DNA of 64,000 nt. Origin: Luteibacter sp. OK325 (GTDB lineage: Bacteria; Pseudomonadota; Gammaproteobacteria; Xanthomonadales; Rhodanobacteraceae). The first letter of the stretch is position 1. Each line of letters starts with the position of its first letter. The translations under genes and the position numbers were made by a program. Below, piece after piece: positions 37,013-46,903 of this stretch. The notes beneath the pieces are model-generated. The model had not been told where the DNA came from. It saw only the letters and a program-made list of their open reading frames with translations, and did not search any database. Location of the stretch: assembly GCF_003050935.1 (NCBI RefSeq), contig NZ_QAOX01000004.1:1-64000 (forward strand), given 5' to 3'.

Positions 37013-37930
37013 ATGCAAAGGCAGTTCGACGACCTGATGCTGGGTAGCATCGAACTGTTCTGCCTGGCCGGTGAGCTTGGCGGCTTCACGGCGGCCGCCA
37101 CGGCGGCGGGGGTCACGCCAGCGGCCGTGAGCCGCTCCGTGGCTCGCCTGGAGGCGCGGCTGGGCGTTCGCCTGTTCGTCCGTACGACCCGGAACATCCG
37201 CCTCACCGAAGCCGGTCGCGTCTATCTGGACCAGAGCCGCCTGGCCCTTGCCCAGTTCACCGAAGCCGAGCAGATGGCGACAGGCCAGCAAGGACGCGCC
37301 GCCGGTCGCCTGCGCATCAGCGTACCGACCACGTACGCGCACCATCGCCTGCTGCCGCTCTTGCCAGCGTTTCACGGCGAGCACCCGGATGTCCTTCTCG
37401 ACCTGCATATAAGCAATCGCAACATCGCCTTCGCCGATGACGCGTTCGATCTCGCCATTCGTGTCCGCGCGCAGGCGGACTCCACGATGATCGTGCGCCA
37501 CCTGGAAGATGCGGCGCTTGTAGTAATCGCCTCTCCCGCCTACATGGAACGCAGGCGAGCACCGCAGACACTTGCCGAACTTGCGACGCTGGAGTGCATC
37601 CAGTTCGACCTGCCCAGCAGCGGGCGACGCATTCCGTGGTTGTTCCACGAGAGCGGCGACGACGTGGAATTCGAAGCGGAGAGCGCGTTCACCGTGGGTG
37701 AGGATGTACTGGGCGGGGTGACGCTTGCCCGTGCGGGCGCCGGCGTTTTTCAGACGTATCGGTTCATCGTCGAGCGCGACCTTGCCGAGGGCACGCTCGT
37801 TGAATTACTGCCGCAACTGGGCGGGCGATCACGACCGTTCAACCTGCTTTATCCGCATAGCCGGTTCGTGCCGCTGCGGGTGCGGGCGTTTATTGATTTT
37901 CTGACCGGGCGTGTGGCTGTTGACCATTGA
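37013..37930 (+). CDS. LysR-family transcriptional regulator
   Basis: A 305-residue regulator of the CrgA/AaeR-like group. The HTH is GFTAAATAAGVTPAAVSRSV, and the effector domain starts near residue 90 (LRISVPTTYAHHRLLPLL). The ATG at 37013 is chosen by family start (MQRQFDDLMLGSIELF). It is divergent from the SDR-tautomerase operon with a palindrome between, the usual layout for a regulator and its target. The inducer is unknown. Confidence 0.88.
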   Translation: MQRQFDDLMLGSIELFCLAGELGGFTAAATAAGVTPAAVSRSVARLEARLGVRLFVRTTRNIRLTEAGRVYLDQSRLALAQFTEAEQMATGQQGRAAGRLRISVPTTYAHHRLLPLLPAFHGEHPDVLLDLHISNRNIAFADDAFDLAIRVRAQADSTMIVRHLEDAALVVIASPAYMERRRAPQTLAELATLECIQFDLPSSGRRIPWLFHESGDDVEFEAESAFTVGEDVLGGVTLARAGAGVFQTYRFIVERDLAEGTLVELLPQLGGRSRPFNLLYPHSRFVPLRVRAFIDFLTGRVAVDH

Positions 37931-37943
37931 GTTGTCGCGAACC

Positions 37944-38027
37944 CATCGCCGATGAATCGGCTCCCACAAGGAGCAAGGTTAATCCGCCGAAGCCCGCTCA
38001 TGTGGGAGCCGATTCATCGGCGATAGG
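37944..38027. repeat. REP pair between the LysR and autotransporter genes
   Basis: CGCCGATGAATCGGCTCCCA and TGTGGGAGCCGATTCATCGG in inverted orientation are separated by about 40 bases and lie between convergent genes. They could form a long hairpin that limits transcription from both sides. Confidence 0.87.
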
Positions 38028-38029
38028 CG

Positions 38030-41000
38030 TCAGAAGTCCCAGCGAGCCCCCAGATTGAGCCCCCAACCCCGCGTACCCGCATCGCCAAGGTTCTTCTGCC
38101 AGTCCGCCTCGCCATAAATGGACAACCGGTTGGCCCAGCCCACGGTCCCGCCGAAACCAATCTCGCCCATGCGACCGAAGCTTCCGCCGGTGAACTGCTG
38201 GGTGAGATCGAGCCCTTCAGCACCAACGTCGACCTTCGTGTTGCCACCCCAGCCGCGGATGTAATTCACCCGCACATAGGGTGTCGCCTTGCGACCGCTG
38301 TCGCTGACCCAGGTGCGGTCGAAGCGCAGCCCCGCCCGGCCGATGGTCTGCTCGAACGTCTGGTAGTGCGTCGTCACACCGTCGAGATCCACCTGGTCAT
38401 GCAGGCTGATGTTCTGCCGCGACAGCTGCAACTGAGGCTCGAGTTCCCAACCACCGTCGAAGCGCCACGGGTAACCCGTTTCCACGGAGCCTGTCCACCC
38501 GGACGCACGTAAACGCGCCGCGCCTTTCGCGCGTGCGGTGTCGACATCACCCTGCTGCCGGTCGCCGGAGGCGACGACATCGACATAGAAACCGTTCGCA
38601 CGCTGCCAGGTAACGAACATGGCGAAGGAGTTGCCGTAGAACTTGACATGGCTGTGGCCATCCACGGCCCTGGGGTCGAGGTCCGTCGTGCCATGCGTAT
38701 ACGCGATGCCCGCGTGCAACGTCGAAGCATCGGAATCCAGGGCGAAGATGTTCGCACCGACCTGCACGGCGCGTGTGTCCACGTCGGCGTCGTAACCGAA
38801 CTCCTTGAACGAGCGGTTGGTGGAATACGTGTAGTCGCCACCGATAAAGCGTACGAACGGCTCGCCACCCAGCCCTTCACCCATATCGTCCATGTCGCGG
38901 ATCTCGCCGAGACGGCGATGCAGGTTGTCGACGTTCTGGTAGCTGTACAGCGCCAGGGCCGAGGGCGAAACGATATATGCCGGCACCTGTGGAACCACTG
39001 CCGGCCGCGCATTCGACGGCGGCAACGATTCCACCGTGGGCATGATGTCCGGTGTCCCGGGCGGCGCCCCAGCCGGAGGCGGTGTCGTCCCGGGCGGCGA
39101 CGGTGGCGCGACGTAAGCCACACCGGCAGGAGGTGTGGGGGCCGGTGTAATCGTGGTGGGTGCGGGACACGGGCCATCGCAGACCAGCACATTGGCAAGC
39201 CTATAGTCCCAGAAGTCGTTGCCTGACGTGGTGCCGCCAACGACACGCTGCGACGCTTCGCTGCTGCCGGGTGAGAAAGCGTACAGCCCATACTGCCACG
39301 GACCGACGGCAAGGTATCCACCATTGAGACGGAAGGCGCCGCCGGTCGACGCGCCGGCTACCTGCACGACGGAAATGCCCTCGTTCGAGCTGACGTAGCC
39401 ATTCACATCCGCATCGGTCAGCGCGCCCGTGCTTGCTGTCGCGGGGGTGATATTGAGCGTTGTCTCGCCACTGGCATCGCCCTGCACGAGCAGGCGATCG
39501 GTCGACTGGTTGCCAAGTGCACCGCCCGCATTGACGTCCGTGACGAAATTAATGTGACCGTTATCGCCGATGTACGAGCCATCGATGGTCAGGCTGTTGC
39601 CTGGTGAACCGGTCCCGTTGGTGAGATCGATAGTGCCCGCGTTGCTGACGTTGGCCGATCCGGGCGATGCACCCGAGATCACCGGATGCACGCCGTCACC
39701 GGCAAACAGCGTCGATGTCGGATCGATCGTAATGTCGCTGTTCGCAAGGTGAACGTTGTCGGTAAGGGTGAATCCCGCACCGTTCGCGAAGGCGATGGTG
39801 TTCCAGCCAGTCCCCAGGTTGATGCCTTTACCCAGGGTATCGGTCACGAACGAACCACCGCGTGCCTGCGTGCCGTCGAAGTTCAACGTATTGCCGCCGC
39901 CCGTCCCGGCCAAAAGGTGATACGTGCTGGAGGTATCGACGTTGCCAACGGTCGCCACGTTGTTCGCGCCGTCACCCATCGTGATACCGCCATCGAGCGT
40001 GCCGCCTGTCCATGTGACGCTGTCGCTGCCACCACCGGTGGCGACATCGCCCTGGATCGATCCGGCGGTGATGCCTACCGTGTCATTTCCGGCGCTCCCG
40101 CGCACGGCAATCGCCGCTGGCGATACCGCGGTGATCGCGCCGCTGTTGCTGAAGCTTGTACCCGGGCCGTTGGACAGGTCCACCACCGGCGCGGTGGTAC
40201 TCACCGAGCTAAGGTTGCCGCTGTTGACGACCGAAGACGCCGTGCCCGCAAGCAATGCGGGCCCGCCTGCGGCACTGAGGATATTGACCGTGGCGGCGCT
40301 GGTCACCGCGCCCGTGGTCAGCGCCTGAATACCCGTCGCACCGGCACCGTTGCCGTTGACGACGAAGCCCGGACCGATGGCGAGGTCAGTGCTGGCCGCA
40401 CTCCCGTCCGCACGACGGAATGCGTATCCGACGCCAGCCCCGTCTACCTGGACGGTCGCCGTCGATGCCGGATCGATCGACGTCGCCGTGCGCAGGCCCG
40501 CGCCATTGCCGACGCGCAGCGTGGCACCGCTCAGGGTGATCGCGCCGATCTCGGCCGCATTCTCGATCGCATTACCCGTACCCAGCGTGGTGATCGTCGT
40601 GCCCGTCGCCGTCAACGATGTCGCGCCGGTGTCGAGCAGGACACCGTGGGCCGAACCGTTCGTGATGATGGCCGAGTCGCCGGCACCGAGCGCGAGGCCG
40701 GCGCCACTGATCAGCTGCACGCCCGCGACGCCGTCGTCCACCATGATCGATCCGGCCGGGTTCAGGCGTTGCGTGCCCGCTCCCTCCACGCGCACACCGG
40801 TTCCGTTCAGCACATGAATCGTGCCGTTGTTGGCGAACGTGCCGCCCGTGCGCAGGATGGCACCCGTCGCCGCCGGCCCGCTCAGGTTCACGGCGGCTCT
40901 GTTGGTGGCAGCCGCATTCGTCTCCACGATAAACCCCGTGGCGTTGGCCCCGGTGAAGTTCATCGCGCCGGCATTCGACAACGAGGCGCCATTGCGCGCG

Positions 41001-43531
41001 ATGTACCCGGTCACGCCGCTCTGCGACGACGTCAGGCTGGCCAGGCTGTTGAGCGACGTGCTGCGCACCACTCCACCGGAATTCGCTCCGGTAAGGTCAT
41101 GCTTCTGGCCGTCGGCGATGCCGGCGATGGCACCGGCACCGGTTAGCGACATGGTCGTGGCTGCATCGATCGTGGCCGTGGAGCCACCTTCGGCGACGAC
41201 ACCCTGCGCCGCAGCACCTGAAACGGCGATGTTCGCGTTACGCGTGTTCAGCACCGACCCGGCCCCCGTACCGAGGATGCCGGTGGACTGCGCACCCGAA
41301 GCACTCATGGTCAGCCCGGTGCCGTCGAAGTCGGCACCGCTGTCGAGCCGGAACAAGGTGGACTGAGCTGTCGATACGTCGAGGTTCGAGCCACTGTTGA
41401 CGTTGATATGCGCATCGTTACCGAACGCGAAGAAGCCGATCTGCCTGGTCCCGCCGGAAAACGTAGGAGCCGCACCCGCCGCCACATCCACCGTCGCGCG
41501 ACCACGCGCGTGGATGCCGATGGCACCGTCACCGAGCAGGTGGACGGCCCCCTGAACGTTGGCGCGCGCCGTTCCCGTGCCCTGCCCCTCGGCCCACACG
41601 CCGAAGTTACGGGTTCCGCTCGAGGGATCGGCACCACCGGCGACATTGATCGTGCCAGTCGACCGCACGGTCGATGCCGCCGCGGTCGTTGATAGCGCCT
41701 TGATCCCGACGCCGTTAACACCATTGACGTTGACCGTTCCGCTGTTCACCACGACACCGGTAACGCCACCGTTCTGGACAAGAATGCCGTCGTTTTCGCG
41801 GGGCACAGCGGCCGCCCGGCCGTTTACGTTGATCGTGCCGGAACTGGTGACATTCGCCGTGGGCGAGGTCACCAGGATGCCCGCTGCATTCTGCGTAAGG
41901 CTGCCGATGGTGATGTTGCCCTGGTTGTTCACCGTGCCACCTGTGGCGACATTGATACCGGTGGTCACCGCCTGTTGATTGATCGCCACGTCCGCGGGCG
42001 CGACCGCCGGATCCTGTTGCGGGCCACGACCGATGTAGATCGTCCCGCCAGCGGCATTGGTGAAGTTTGCGGTCGCGTCGTTGATGTACACGCCATCCAT
42101 CGAGCCGTTGGAACGTGAGCCGGTGACACCGACGTTGACGATGCCGCTATTGGTAGCGCTCGCACCGGCACCGATGCGAATACCGGTCGACTTGCCCGCC
42201 CCGTTGGAGTTTCCGGTCGCCAGGTTGAGAATGCCTGCGTTGGCGAAGCTGCTGTTCGACTGCACGTCGACCACGTTGGAGCCAAACTCGCCGTTGGTTA
42301 TCAGCGCGCCGGCACCGACGGCCTGGCGGAAGAAATTGCCGTTGATCACGCCGTTGTTCGTCCCTGAACTGCCGGTGGTGAGGATCACCGCCGAGCCGTC
42401 ACCCGTCGTGTGGGTGGTGGCCAGGGTTCCCTGGATGTTCACCGTGGCGCCGCCTTCACCGCGTACCGCACCGTTGTTCGCGTTCACCACCTCAAGCGTG
42501 GCGCCCGGAGCGATCGTCCCGTGCGCATTGGCGCCTACCAGGTGCATCACGATGCGATTGCCGATCGGTTGCGCGACTTCGTCAGGCGGGCTGTCGGCAC
42601 TCTGTCCGTAGGTGATCTGCTCCGTGGTGAACGTATAGCCGCGGGAGAACAAGGTGTTGTACTGGGCCGGGTCGAGATTGCCGGCCTGCAACTGGGCGAT
42701 CAGGAAGTTGTTGTACGTCCGCAGGTCAGCATCGTTGTTCACCGTGTGCGACGAGGTCACGCCATCGGTGGTGGTGACGTTGAACGTACCGCCATAGTGC
42801 GCGACGAAGGACACGCCGAAATTGTTCGGAACCGTCGGGTTGGCTACCGCGCCGGTGAAGGTGATCCGGTTGTTGGAGGTCCAGTCGATGTTGCTGGCCG
42901 CGCTGCCCGTGCCGTCGGCATAGAAGAGCGACGATTGCTTGGCGGCTATCGTCCAGCCATTCGTCGCCGCCGTGGACGCTGCGCCGCCCGTACCGATGTT
43001 GACGTTGAGTGTCCCGCCTGCAGACGTGACCGTGCCCACGCGCGCGTTGATGTACTGCTGGTTATTGACGTTGACCACGTCGGGGACCGTGGTATTGAGG
43101 TCCACCGGCGCCGTGGGGTTGAGGTTGGCCGTGGCGTAGGTCGACACGACGCGACTTCCACCCGTGATCGGATCGGGCACGCTCACGCCGAAATTCTGGC
43201 TGCCGGGGTTCAGCCGCGCAGCACCGATCCATTGCGTACCGGTGAGCAACCGCCCGAGGGAATTGAGTGCGCCGAGCGTGGTGTTGCGGGTGCCCGAGTC
43301 GCCGGCGGCGAACAGCTGCGGCCCGGATAGCGTGACCGTTCCGCCACCGGGAACGACGGTCTGGCCGACCAGATTGTCGTTGACCGTGGGATCGTACCCC
43401 GGGAGGGTCACGACCTGCGCATCGGCTCGCCAGGGGAGCGAAGCCAGGGCAGCCATGACGGCAAGGAACAGTACATCGTGTCGCCGGGCAACCCCATGGG
43501 GTTGCCCGGACGTCGTGTGGTGCTTTTTCAT
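38030..43531 (-). CDS. Giant autotransporter adhesin (type Va secretion)
   Basis: An 1833-residue protein. The extended signal peptide (MKKHHTTSGQPHGVARRHDV, then a hydrophobic core and ADA^QV near residue 38) precedes a long passenger rich in Gly, Ala, Thr, Asn and Ser with repeating beta-helix turns (TNSGIVNVG, VNNQGNITIGS, VTSSGTINVNG). A Pro-rich linker lies at about 1455-1510, then a 300-residue autotransporter barrel ending ARWDF. The passenger should be threaded through or with the barrel to the surface; adhesion is the usual role. I see no protease or lipase motif. The ATG at 43531 is preferred; the upstream extension would spoil the signal peptide. Confidence 0.9.
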   Translation of the reverse strand: MKKHHTTSGQPHGVARRHDVLFLAVMAALASLPWRADAQVVTLPGYDPTVNDNLVGQTVVPGGGTVTLSGPQLFAAGDSGTRNTTLGALNSLGRLLTGTQWIGAARLNPGSQNFGVSVPDPITGGSRVVSTYATANLNPTAPVDLNTTVPDVVNVNNQQYINARVGTVTSAGGTLNVNIGTGGAASTAATNGWTIAAKQSSLFYADGTGSAASNIDWTSNNRITFTGAVANPTVPNNFGVSFVAHYGGTFNVTTTDGVTSSHTVNNDADLRTYNNFLIAQLQAGNLDPAQYNTLFSRGYTFTTEQITYGQSADSPPDEVAQPIGNRIVMHLVGANAHGTIAPGATLEVVNANNGAVRGEGGATVNIQGTLATTHTTGDGSAVILTTGSSGTNNGVINGNFFRQAVGAGALITNGEFGSNVVDVQSNSSFANAGILNLATGNSNGAGKSTGIRIGAGASATNSGIVNVGVTGSRSNGSMDGVYINDATANFTNAAGGTIYIGRGPQQDPAVAPADVAINQQAVTTGINVATGGTVNNQGNITIGSLTQNAAGILVTSPTANVTSSGTINVNGRAAAVPRENDGILVQNGGVTGVVVNSGTVNVNGVNGVGIKALSTTAAASTVRSTGTINVAGGADPSSGTRNFGVWAEGQGTGTARANVQGAVHLLGDGAIGIHARGRATVDVAAGAAPTFSGGTRQIGFFAFGNDAHINVNSGSNLDVSTAQSTLFRLDSGADFDGTGLTMSASGAQSTGILGTGAGSVLNTRNANIAVSGAAAQGVVAEGGSTATIDAATTMSLTGAGAIAGIADGQKHDLTGANSGGVVRSTSLNSLASLTSSQSGVTGYIARNGASLSNAGAMNFTGANATGFIVETNAAATNRAAVNLSGPAATGAILRTGGTFANNGTIHVLNGTGVRVEGAGTQRLNPAGSIMVDDGVAGVQLISGAGLALGAGDSAIITNGSAHGVLLDTGATSLTATGTTITTLGTGNAIENAAEIGAITLSGATLRVGNGAGLRTATSIDPASTATVQVDGAGVGYAFRRADGSAASTDLAIGPGFVVNGNGAGATGIQALTTGAVTSAATVNILSAAGGPALLAGTASSVVNSGNLSSVSTTAPVVDLSNGPGTSFSNSGAITAVSPAAIAVRGSAGNDTVGITAGSIQGDVATGGGSDSVTWTGGTLDGGITMGDGANNVATVGNVDTSSTYHLLAGTGGGNTLNFDGTQARGGSFVTDTLGKGINLGTGWNTIAFANGAGFTLTDNVHLANSDITIDPTSTLFAGDGVHPVISGASPGSANVSNAGTIDLTNGTGSPGNSLTIDGSYIGDNGHINFVTDVNAGGALGNQSTDRLLVQGDASGETTLNITPATASTGALTDADVNGYVSSNEGISVVQVAGASTGGAFRLNGGYLAVGPWQYGLYAFSPGSSEASQRVVGGTTSGNDFWDYRLANVLVCDGPCPAPTTITPAPTPPAGVAYVAPPSPPGTTPPPAGAPPGTPDIMPTVESLPPSNARPAVVPQVPAYIVSPSALALYSYQNVDNLHRRLGEIRDMDDMGEGLGGEPFVRFIGGDYTYSTNRSFKEFGYDADVDTRAVQVGANIFALDSDASTLHAGIAYTHGTTDLDPRAVDGHSHVKFYGNSFAMFVTWQRANGFYVDVVASGDRQQGDVDTARAKGAARLRASGWTGSVETGYPWRFDGGWELEPQLQLSRQNISLHDQVDLDGVTTHYQTFEQTIGRAGLRFDRTWVSDSGRKATPYVRVNYIRGWGGNTKVDVGAEGLDLTQQFTGGSFGRMGEIGFGGTVGWANRLSIYGEADWQKNLGDAGTRGWGLNLGARWDF

Positions 43532-43802
43532 TGTCGTGTACCCCGTTCCACCGCGTCCCAGTGGTGTGGTGCACGTCCTGACATCCCTGATCGCCAGCAA
43601 GGCGGAAGTCCCCCTTCCCTCCGCTCCCGCCGTGGTCGCCATTGACCCACGTGCGAAGCGGCGATTCGCACGTTACCGTTGCGAACCTGCCCGTGGGCTC
43701 TTCATAAGCGTGATCCGATGAAGAAAACGTAGATGCAGGGATCACCGCCGGTAAACAGACACCGGGCTGAACCCTGTCGCAACCTCCCCTATACTCCCGC
43801 CG

Positions 43803-44657
43803 ATGAAGCCAACCGTCCTGCTGCAGTACCTCCTCCCGCACCGCTTCCTGTCGCGCATCGTCTACTGGGCGACCCGGTGGGAATGGACGCCGTGGAAGAA
43901 CTTCCTGATCGGGGAGATCGTGCAGCGCTATGACGTGGACATGAGCCAGGCAGCCCAACCGGACCCGCTCAGCTACGCGCATTTCAACGCGTTTTTCACC
44001 CGAAAGCTGAAGCCCGGGGCGCGCAGTGCCGACCCGGACCCGCAAGCGATCCTCTGCCCGGCGGACGGACGCATCAGCCAGTCGGGACGCATTCGCGACG
44101 GCCGGATCTTCCAGGCCAAGGGCCAGGAATACACCGCCGCCGAGCTGCTCGGCGACGAGGCCGCCGCCGCGCCGTTCCGCAACGGCAGCTTCGCCACGAT
44201 CTACCTGTCCCCGCGCGACTACCACCGGGTGCACATGCCCCTGGCCGGCGAGCTGACCGGAACCACGCATGTGCCGGGGCGCATTTTCAGCGTCGCCCCC
44301 TTCGCCGTCGCCGACATTCCCCGCCTGTTTGCCCGCAACGAGCGCCTGGTCTGCAAGTTCCAGGGAGAGCATGGCCCCTTCGTCTCTGTGATGGTCGGCG
44401 CCATCCTGGTGTCCAGCGTGGCGACCGTCTGGGACGGCATGGCCATCCCGCCGTATGCCTCGGACGTCATCCGGGTGGACTGCGCGGGCCGCGATATCCG
44501 CCTCGACCGATTTGCCGAAATGGCCCGGTTCAACATGGGTTCGACGGTTATCCTGCTGTTTCCGGAAGGTTATGAGCTGGACAGCCTCCAGCCGCAACAG
44601 CAAGTGGTCGTCGGGCAACGTATCGGTCGCTGGACAGGGCCCTCGTCACACACGTGA
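43803..44657 (+). CDS. psd: Phosphatidylserine decarboxylase proenzyme
   Basis: A 284-residue membrane-associated proenzyme that makes phosphatidylethanolamine. The self-cleavage site is MGST (Ser247 becomes the pyruvoyl group), and LSPRDYHRVHMPLAG and the Asp-His-Ser charge-relay residues are present. Length matches the type I bacterial enzyme. It is preceded by a 271-base gap from the divergent autotransporter gene; no convincing promoter box stands out there. Confidence 0.95.
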   Translation: MKPTVLLQYLLPHRFLSRIVYWATRWEWTPWKNFLIGEIVQRYDVDMSQAAQPDPLSYAHFNAFFTRKLKPGARSADPDPQAILCPADGRISQSGRIRDGRIFQAKGQEYTAAELLGDEAAAAPFRNGSFATIYLSPRDYHRVHMPLAGELTGTTHVPGRIFSVAPFAVADIPRLFARNERLVCKFQGEHGPFVSVMVGAILVSSVATVWDGMAIPPYASDVIRVDCAGRDIRLDRFAEMARFNMGSTVILLFPEGYELDSLQPQQQVVVGQRIGRWTGPSSHT

Positions 44658-44783
44658 CGGCGGACGTCACTTTGTGACGAAAACGTCTTACATTTGACGT
44701 AAGGGCAGCGTATGCTTCGGGCCTCTGGTGCCCCTCGGGGGAGGGCCTGGACCGAAGAAGCATCCGTCTAGGGGAAGTCGTCC

Positions 44784-45230
44784 ATGCGTCTCGTCAGCCA
44801 TCTCATTGCCGTCAATCGCGAAATCCGCCTTCGCAGGCAGCTCGCCGATATCGAACGCGTCGTCCTGGCCCTGCCAGTGCGTGCGCATGCCGACCTGCAG
44901 CAGCTGGTACGGCGCGAAATGGAACAGGCCGCCGCCTGTGACTTCCCCCATCTGTATGGCACGCCGCCCGAAGAACGCTACAGCACCTACGGACACGGTC
45001 CGGACATCGGCCTGGGTAAGGCCCGGTCCGAAAATCCGTTGATCGCCACCCGTGGCGTGGCATTGTGGATCGCCTCGGTGTACCACGAGACGCTCGACGC
45101 CCGCCGGCCGAACATGGAAGACCTGCACCGCCAGATCCTTCGCCTGATGCGTCAGATCAAGGAGCTCTCGGCTCCCGGCCGCGCCGGTGACGCCAGCGAC
45201 CGTTGGATGGAACCTCACGCCGTAGCGTGA
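44784..45230 (+). CDS. Hypothetical protein, xanthomonad-type
   Basis: A 148-residue soluble, helix-rich protein beginning MRLVSHLIAVNREIRLRRQL, with a C-terminal helix LHRQILRLMRQIKELSAPG. There is no signal peptide, membrane segment or metal motif. An AGGGGAAG ribosome binding site lies about 10 bases before the ATG. It follows psd after 126 bases of dyad-rich DNA (CTTACATTTGACGTAAG at 44689-44705) and is convergent with the transglycosylase gene. I do not recognise the family and assign no function. Confidence 0.7.
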   Translation: MRLVSHLIAVNREIRLRRQLADIERVVLALPVRAHADLQQLVRREMEQAAACDFPHLYGTPPEERYSTYGHGPDIGLGKARSENPLIATRGVALWIASVYHETLDARRPNMEDLHRQILRLMRQIKELSAPGRAGDASDRWMEPHAVA

Positions 45231-45240
45231 GGCGCCCGCG

Positions 45241-46770
45241 TCAGCGGCAGATCGGCACCCGGATCGCCTGACCCACCCTCAATGCATGGCCCTTGAGGCC
45301 ATTGATCTTCGCGATGTCCTCGACATCCGCGCAACTGCTCTTGCGCGCGATGCTGACCAGGGTGTCGCCACGACGAACCGTGTAGCTCTTCGACGAGCTT
45401 CCCGAGGACTTCGAGGAGGATGACGACGGGCCGCTGGCCAGGGCCGCTGAGGTCGCGGCCGGCGGCGGAGGAGCGATGATCTTCACCGCGTTATGCAGGT
45501 CGCTGGCGAGGATCGGCCAGGGGCCGTCGCCACAGCTGGAGGCGTACGCCTTCTCGAGCTGCCTGGGCACTTCCAGACGCGCACCCACAGGCTGGCTCAC
45601 TTGCGGATCCAGGCGGGGATTCAGGTTGCGCAGCGTGCGGAACCAGCCCTGCGGCATGTCCTCGGCCGAACCCAGGCAGACGGTAAGTTCCGACAGCGAT
45701 GCCGGACGCTTGAGCACGATCTGCCCCGCCTCACCATCGATCTTCGGCCACTTCAGGTGGTAGCTGTCCGCGTGCAGGAACAGCCACGCGGCGGCGAGCA
45801 CCATCGGCACATAGTCTCGCGTCTCGGCCGACATCTGGCCGTAGATCTGCGGGTCGTAAAAGCTGGCACCCGGGCTACCGGCGGCAATGCGGCGCATGCG
45901 CCCTTCGCCACCGTTATAGGCGGCCAGGGTCATCTCGAGATTGTTGTTGAACGCACCGAGCTGCTCGTCGATGTATTCGGCATTGGCCTGCGCGGCCATG
46001 GTGGGGTCGAAGCGCTGGTCGAAGCCGTCCGCGTTGGACAGGCCGAAGCGCAGGCCGGTGGCATACATGAACTGCAGGGGGCCCGACGCGCCCGAGCGTG
46101 ACACCGCGTGTACCTTGCCACCGGATTCCTTGGCCATGATGCCGAACAGCAGGGCCTCGGGCAGGTCGGCCTTCTTATAGGCCGGCCACATCTTGTAGCG
46201 CATCATCTGGTAGTTGACGTAGGCGTCCATGAGGTTCGGGCGCAGCTGGGTCAGCCACATCTCGAGCGCCGCCTTCACCGGCCCGTTCATCACCATCATG
46301 TCGGAGAACTGCTGGCCGCGAAGCATGGTCACGCTGCGCTGCGCCTGCGGCAGGGTGCCCACCGCCACGGCACCGGACGTATCGCCCGGCTGGGCACCGA
46401 CTTCGGCACCCTGCTCGGTGTCGTCGGCATCCTCGCCCTCGATGAAGCTACCGTCCTTCAGGCGCAGCAGGCGATCGAAAACGGCGGCGAAACGCTGTGG
46501 GTCGCAACCCGGGGTCAGGCCGCAGCGAGCCGAAGCGTCCTTGAGCTGGTCCAGGGCCTGCTTGCGGGTCTGCGCGGCCTGCGGGGTGTCTCCGCGACGT
46601 GCCTGGTCGATCGAGGACTCATAGCCCTTGCTTGCCTGGTTCATCCGGTCGTACAACGCATTGACCTCGGGCGTCGCGGCCTTGCCCGGACGCGTAGCGC
46701 CACCGGAAGCGCAGCCGGCGAGGATCGCCAGCGGCAGGAAAAGAAGGGAGCGCGGGACGCGAACAGACAT
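45241..46770 (-). CDS. MltD-like membrane-bound lytic murein transglycosylase
   Basis: A 509-residue lipoprotein (lipobox LAILAGC) anchored in the outer membrane. The SLT catalytic domain spans about residues 205-330; catalytic Glu is in FGIMAKESGGKVHAVSRSGA, and MTLAAYNGGEGRM is the AYN motif. A Ser-rich linker and one C-terminal LysM (YTVRRGDTLVSIARKSS) bind peptidoglycan. It cleaves glycan strands to 1,6-anhydro ends. Compared with MltD the N-terminal 190 residues are longer and lack recognisable domains. The ATG at 46770 gives the lipobox at the right distance. Confidence 0.88.
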   Translation of the reverse strand: MSVRVPRSLLFLPLAILAGCASGGATRPGKAATPEVNALYDRMNQASKGYESSIDQARRGDTPQAAQTRKQALDQLKDASARCGLTPGCDPQRFAAVFDRLLRLKDGSFIEGEDADDTEQGAEVGAQPGDTSGAVAVGTLPQAQRSVTMLRGQQFSDMMVMNGPVKAALEMWLTQLRPNLMDAYVNYQMMRYKMWPAYKKADLPEALLFGIMAKESGGKVHAVSRSGASGPLQFMYATGLRFGLSNADGFDQRFDPTMAAQANAEYIDEQLGAFNNNLEMTLAAYNGGEGRMRRIAAGSPGASFYDPQIYGQMSAETRDYVPMVLAAAWLFLHADSYHLKWPKIDGEAGQIVLKRPASLSELTVCLGSAEDMPQGWFRTLRNLNPRLDPQVSQPVGARLEVPRQLEKAYASSCGDGPWPILASDLHNAVKIIAPPPPAATSAALASGPSSSSSKSSGSSSKSYTVRRGDTLVSIARKSSCADVEDIAKINGLKGHALRVGQAIRVPICR

Positions 46771-46903
46771 GCAGGACTCGGGGTAAGACAATGGCGGTCA
46801 CGTTACCTCTGGTGTCTCCCCGACTCAAGCGGCGCGATGCGAAATTCTCCGTAACGGCGTGCTGTTGCGTAAACTTGTTCAGGACATCCTTAAGGACGAA
46901 GCC

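Noticed and set aside
39686-41146. A 486-codon frame opposite the autotransporter
   Set aside because: Antisense shadow of the repetitive passenger; composition follows the complementary codons.
44641-44717. Sigma-70 promoter TTGACG...TATGCT upstream of the 148-residue protein
   Set aside because: The spacing between the boxes is only 11 bases, too short for a functional promoter.
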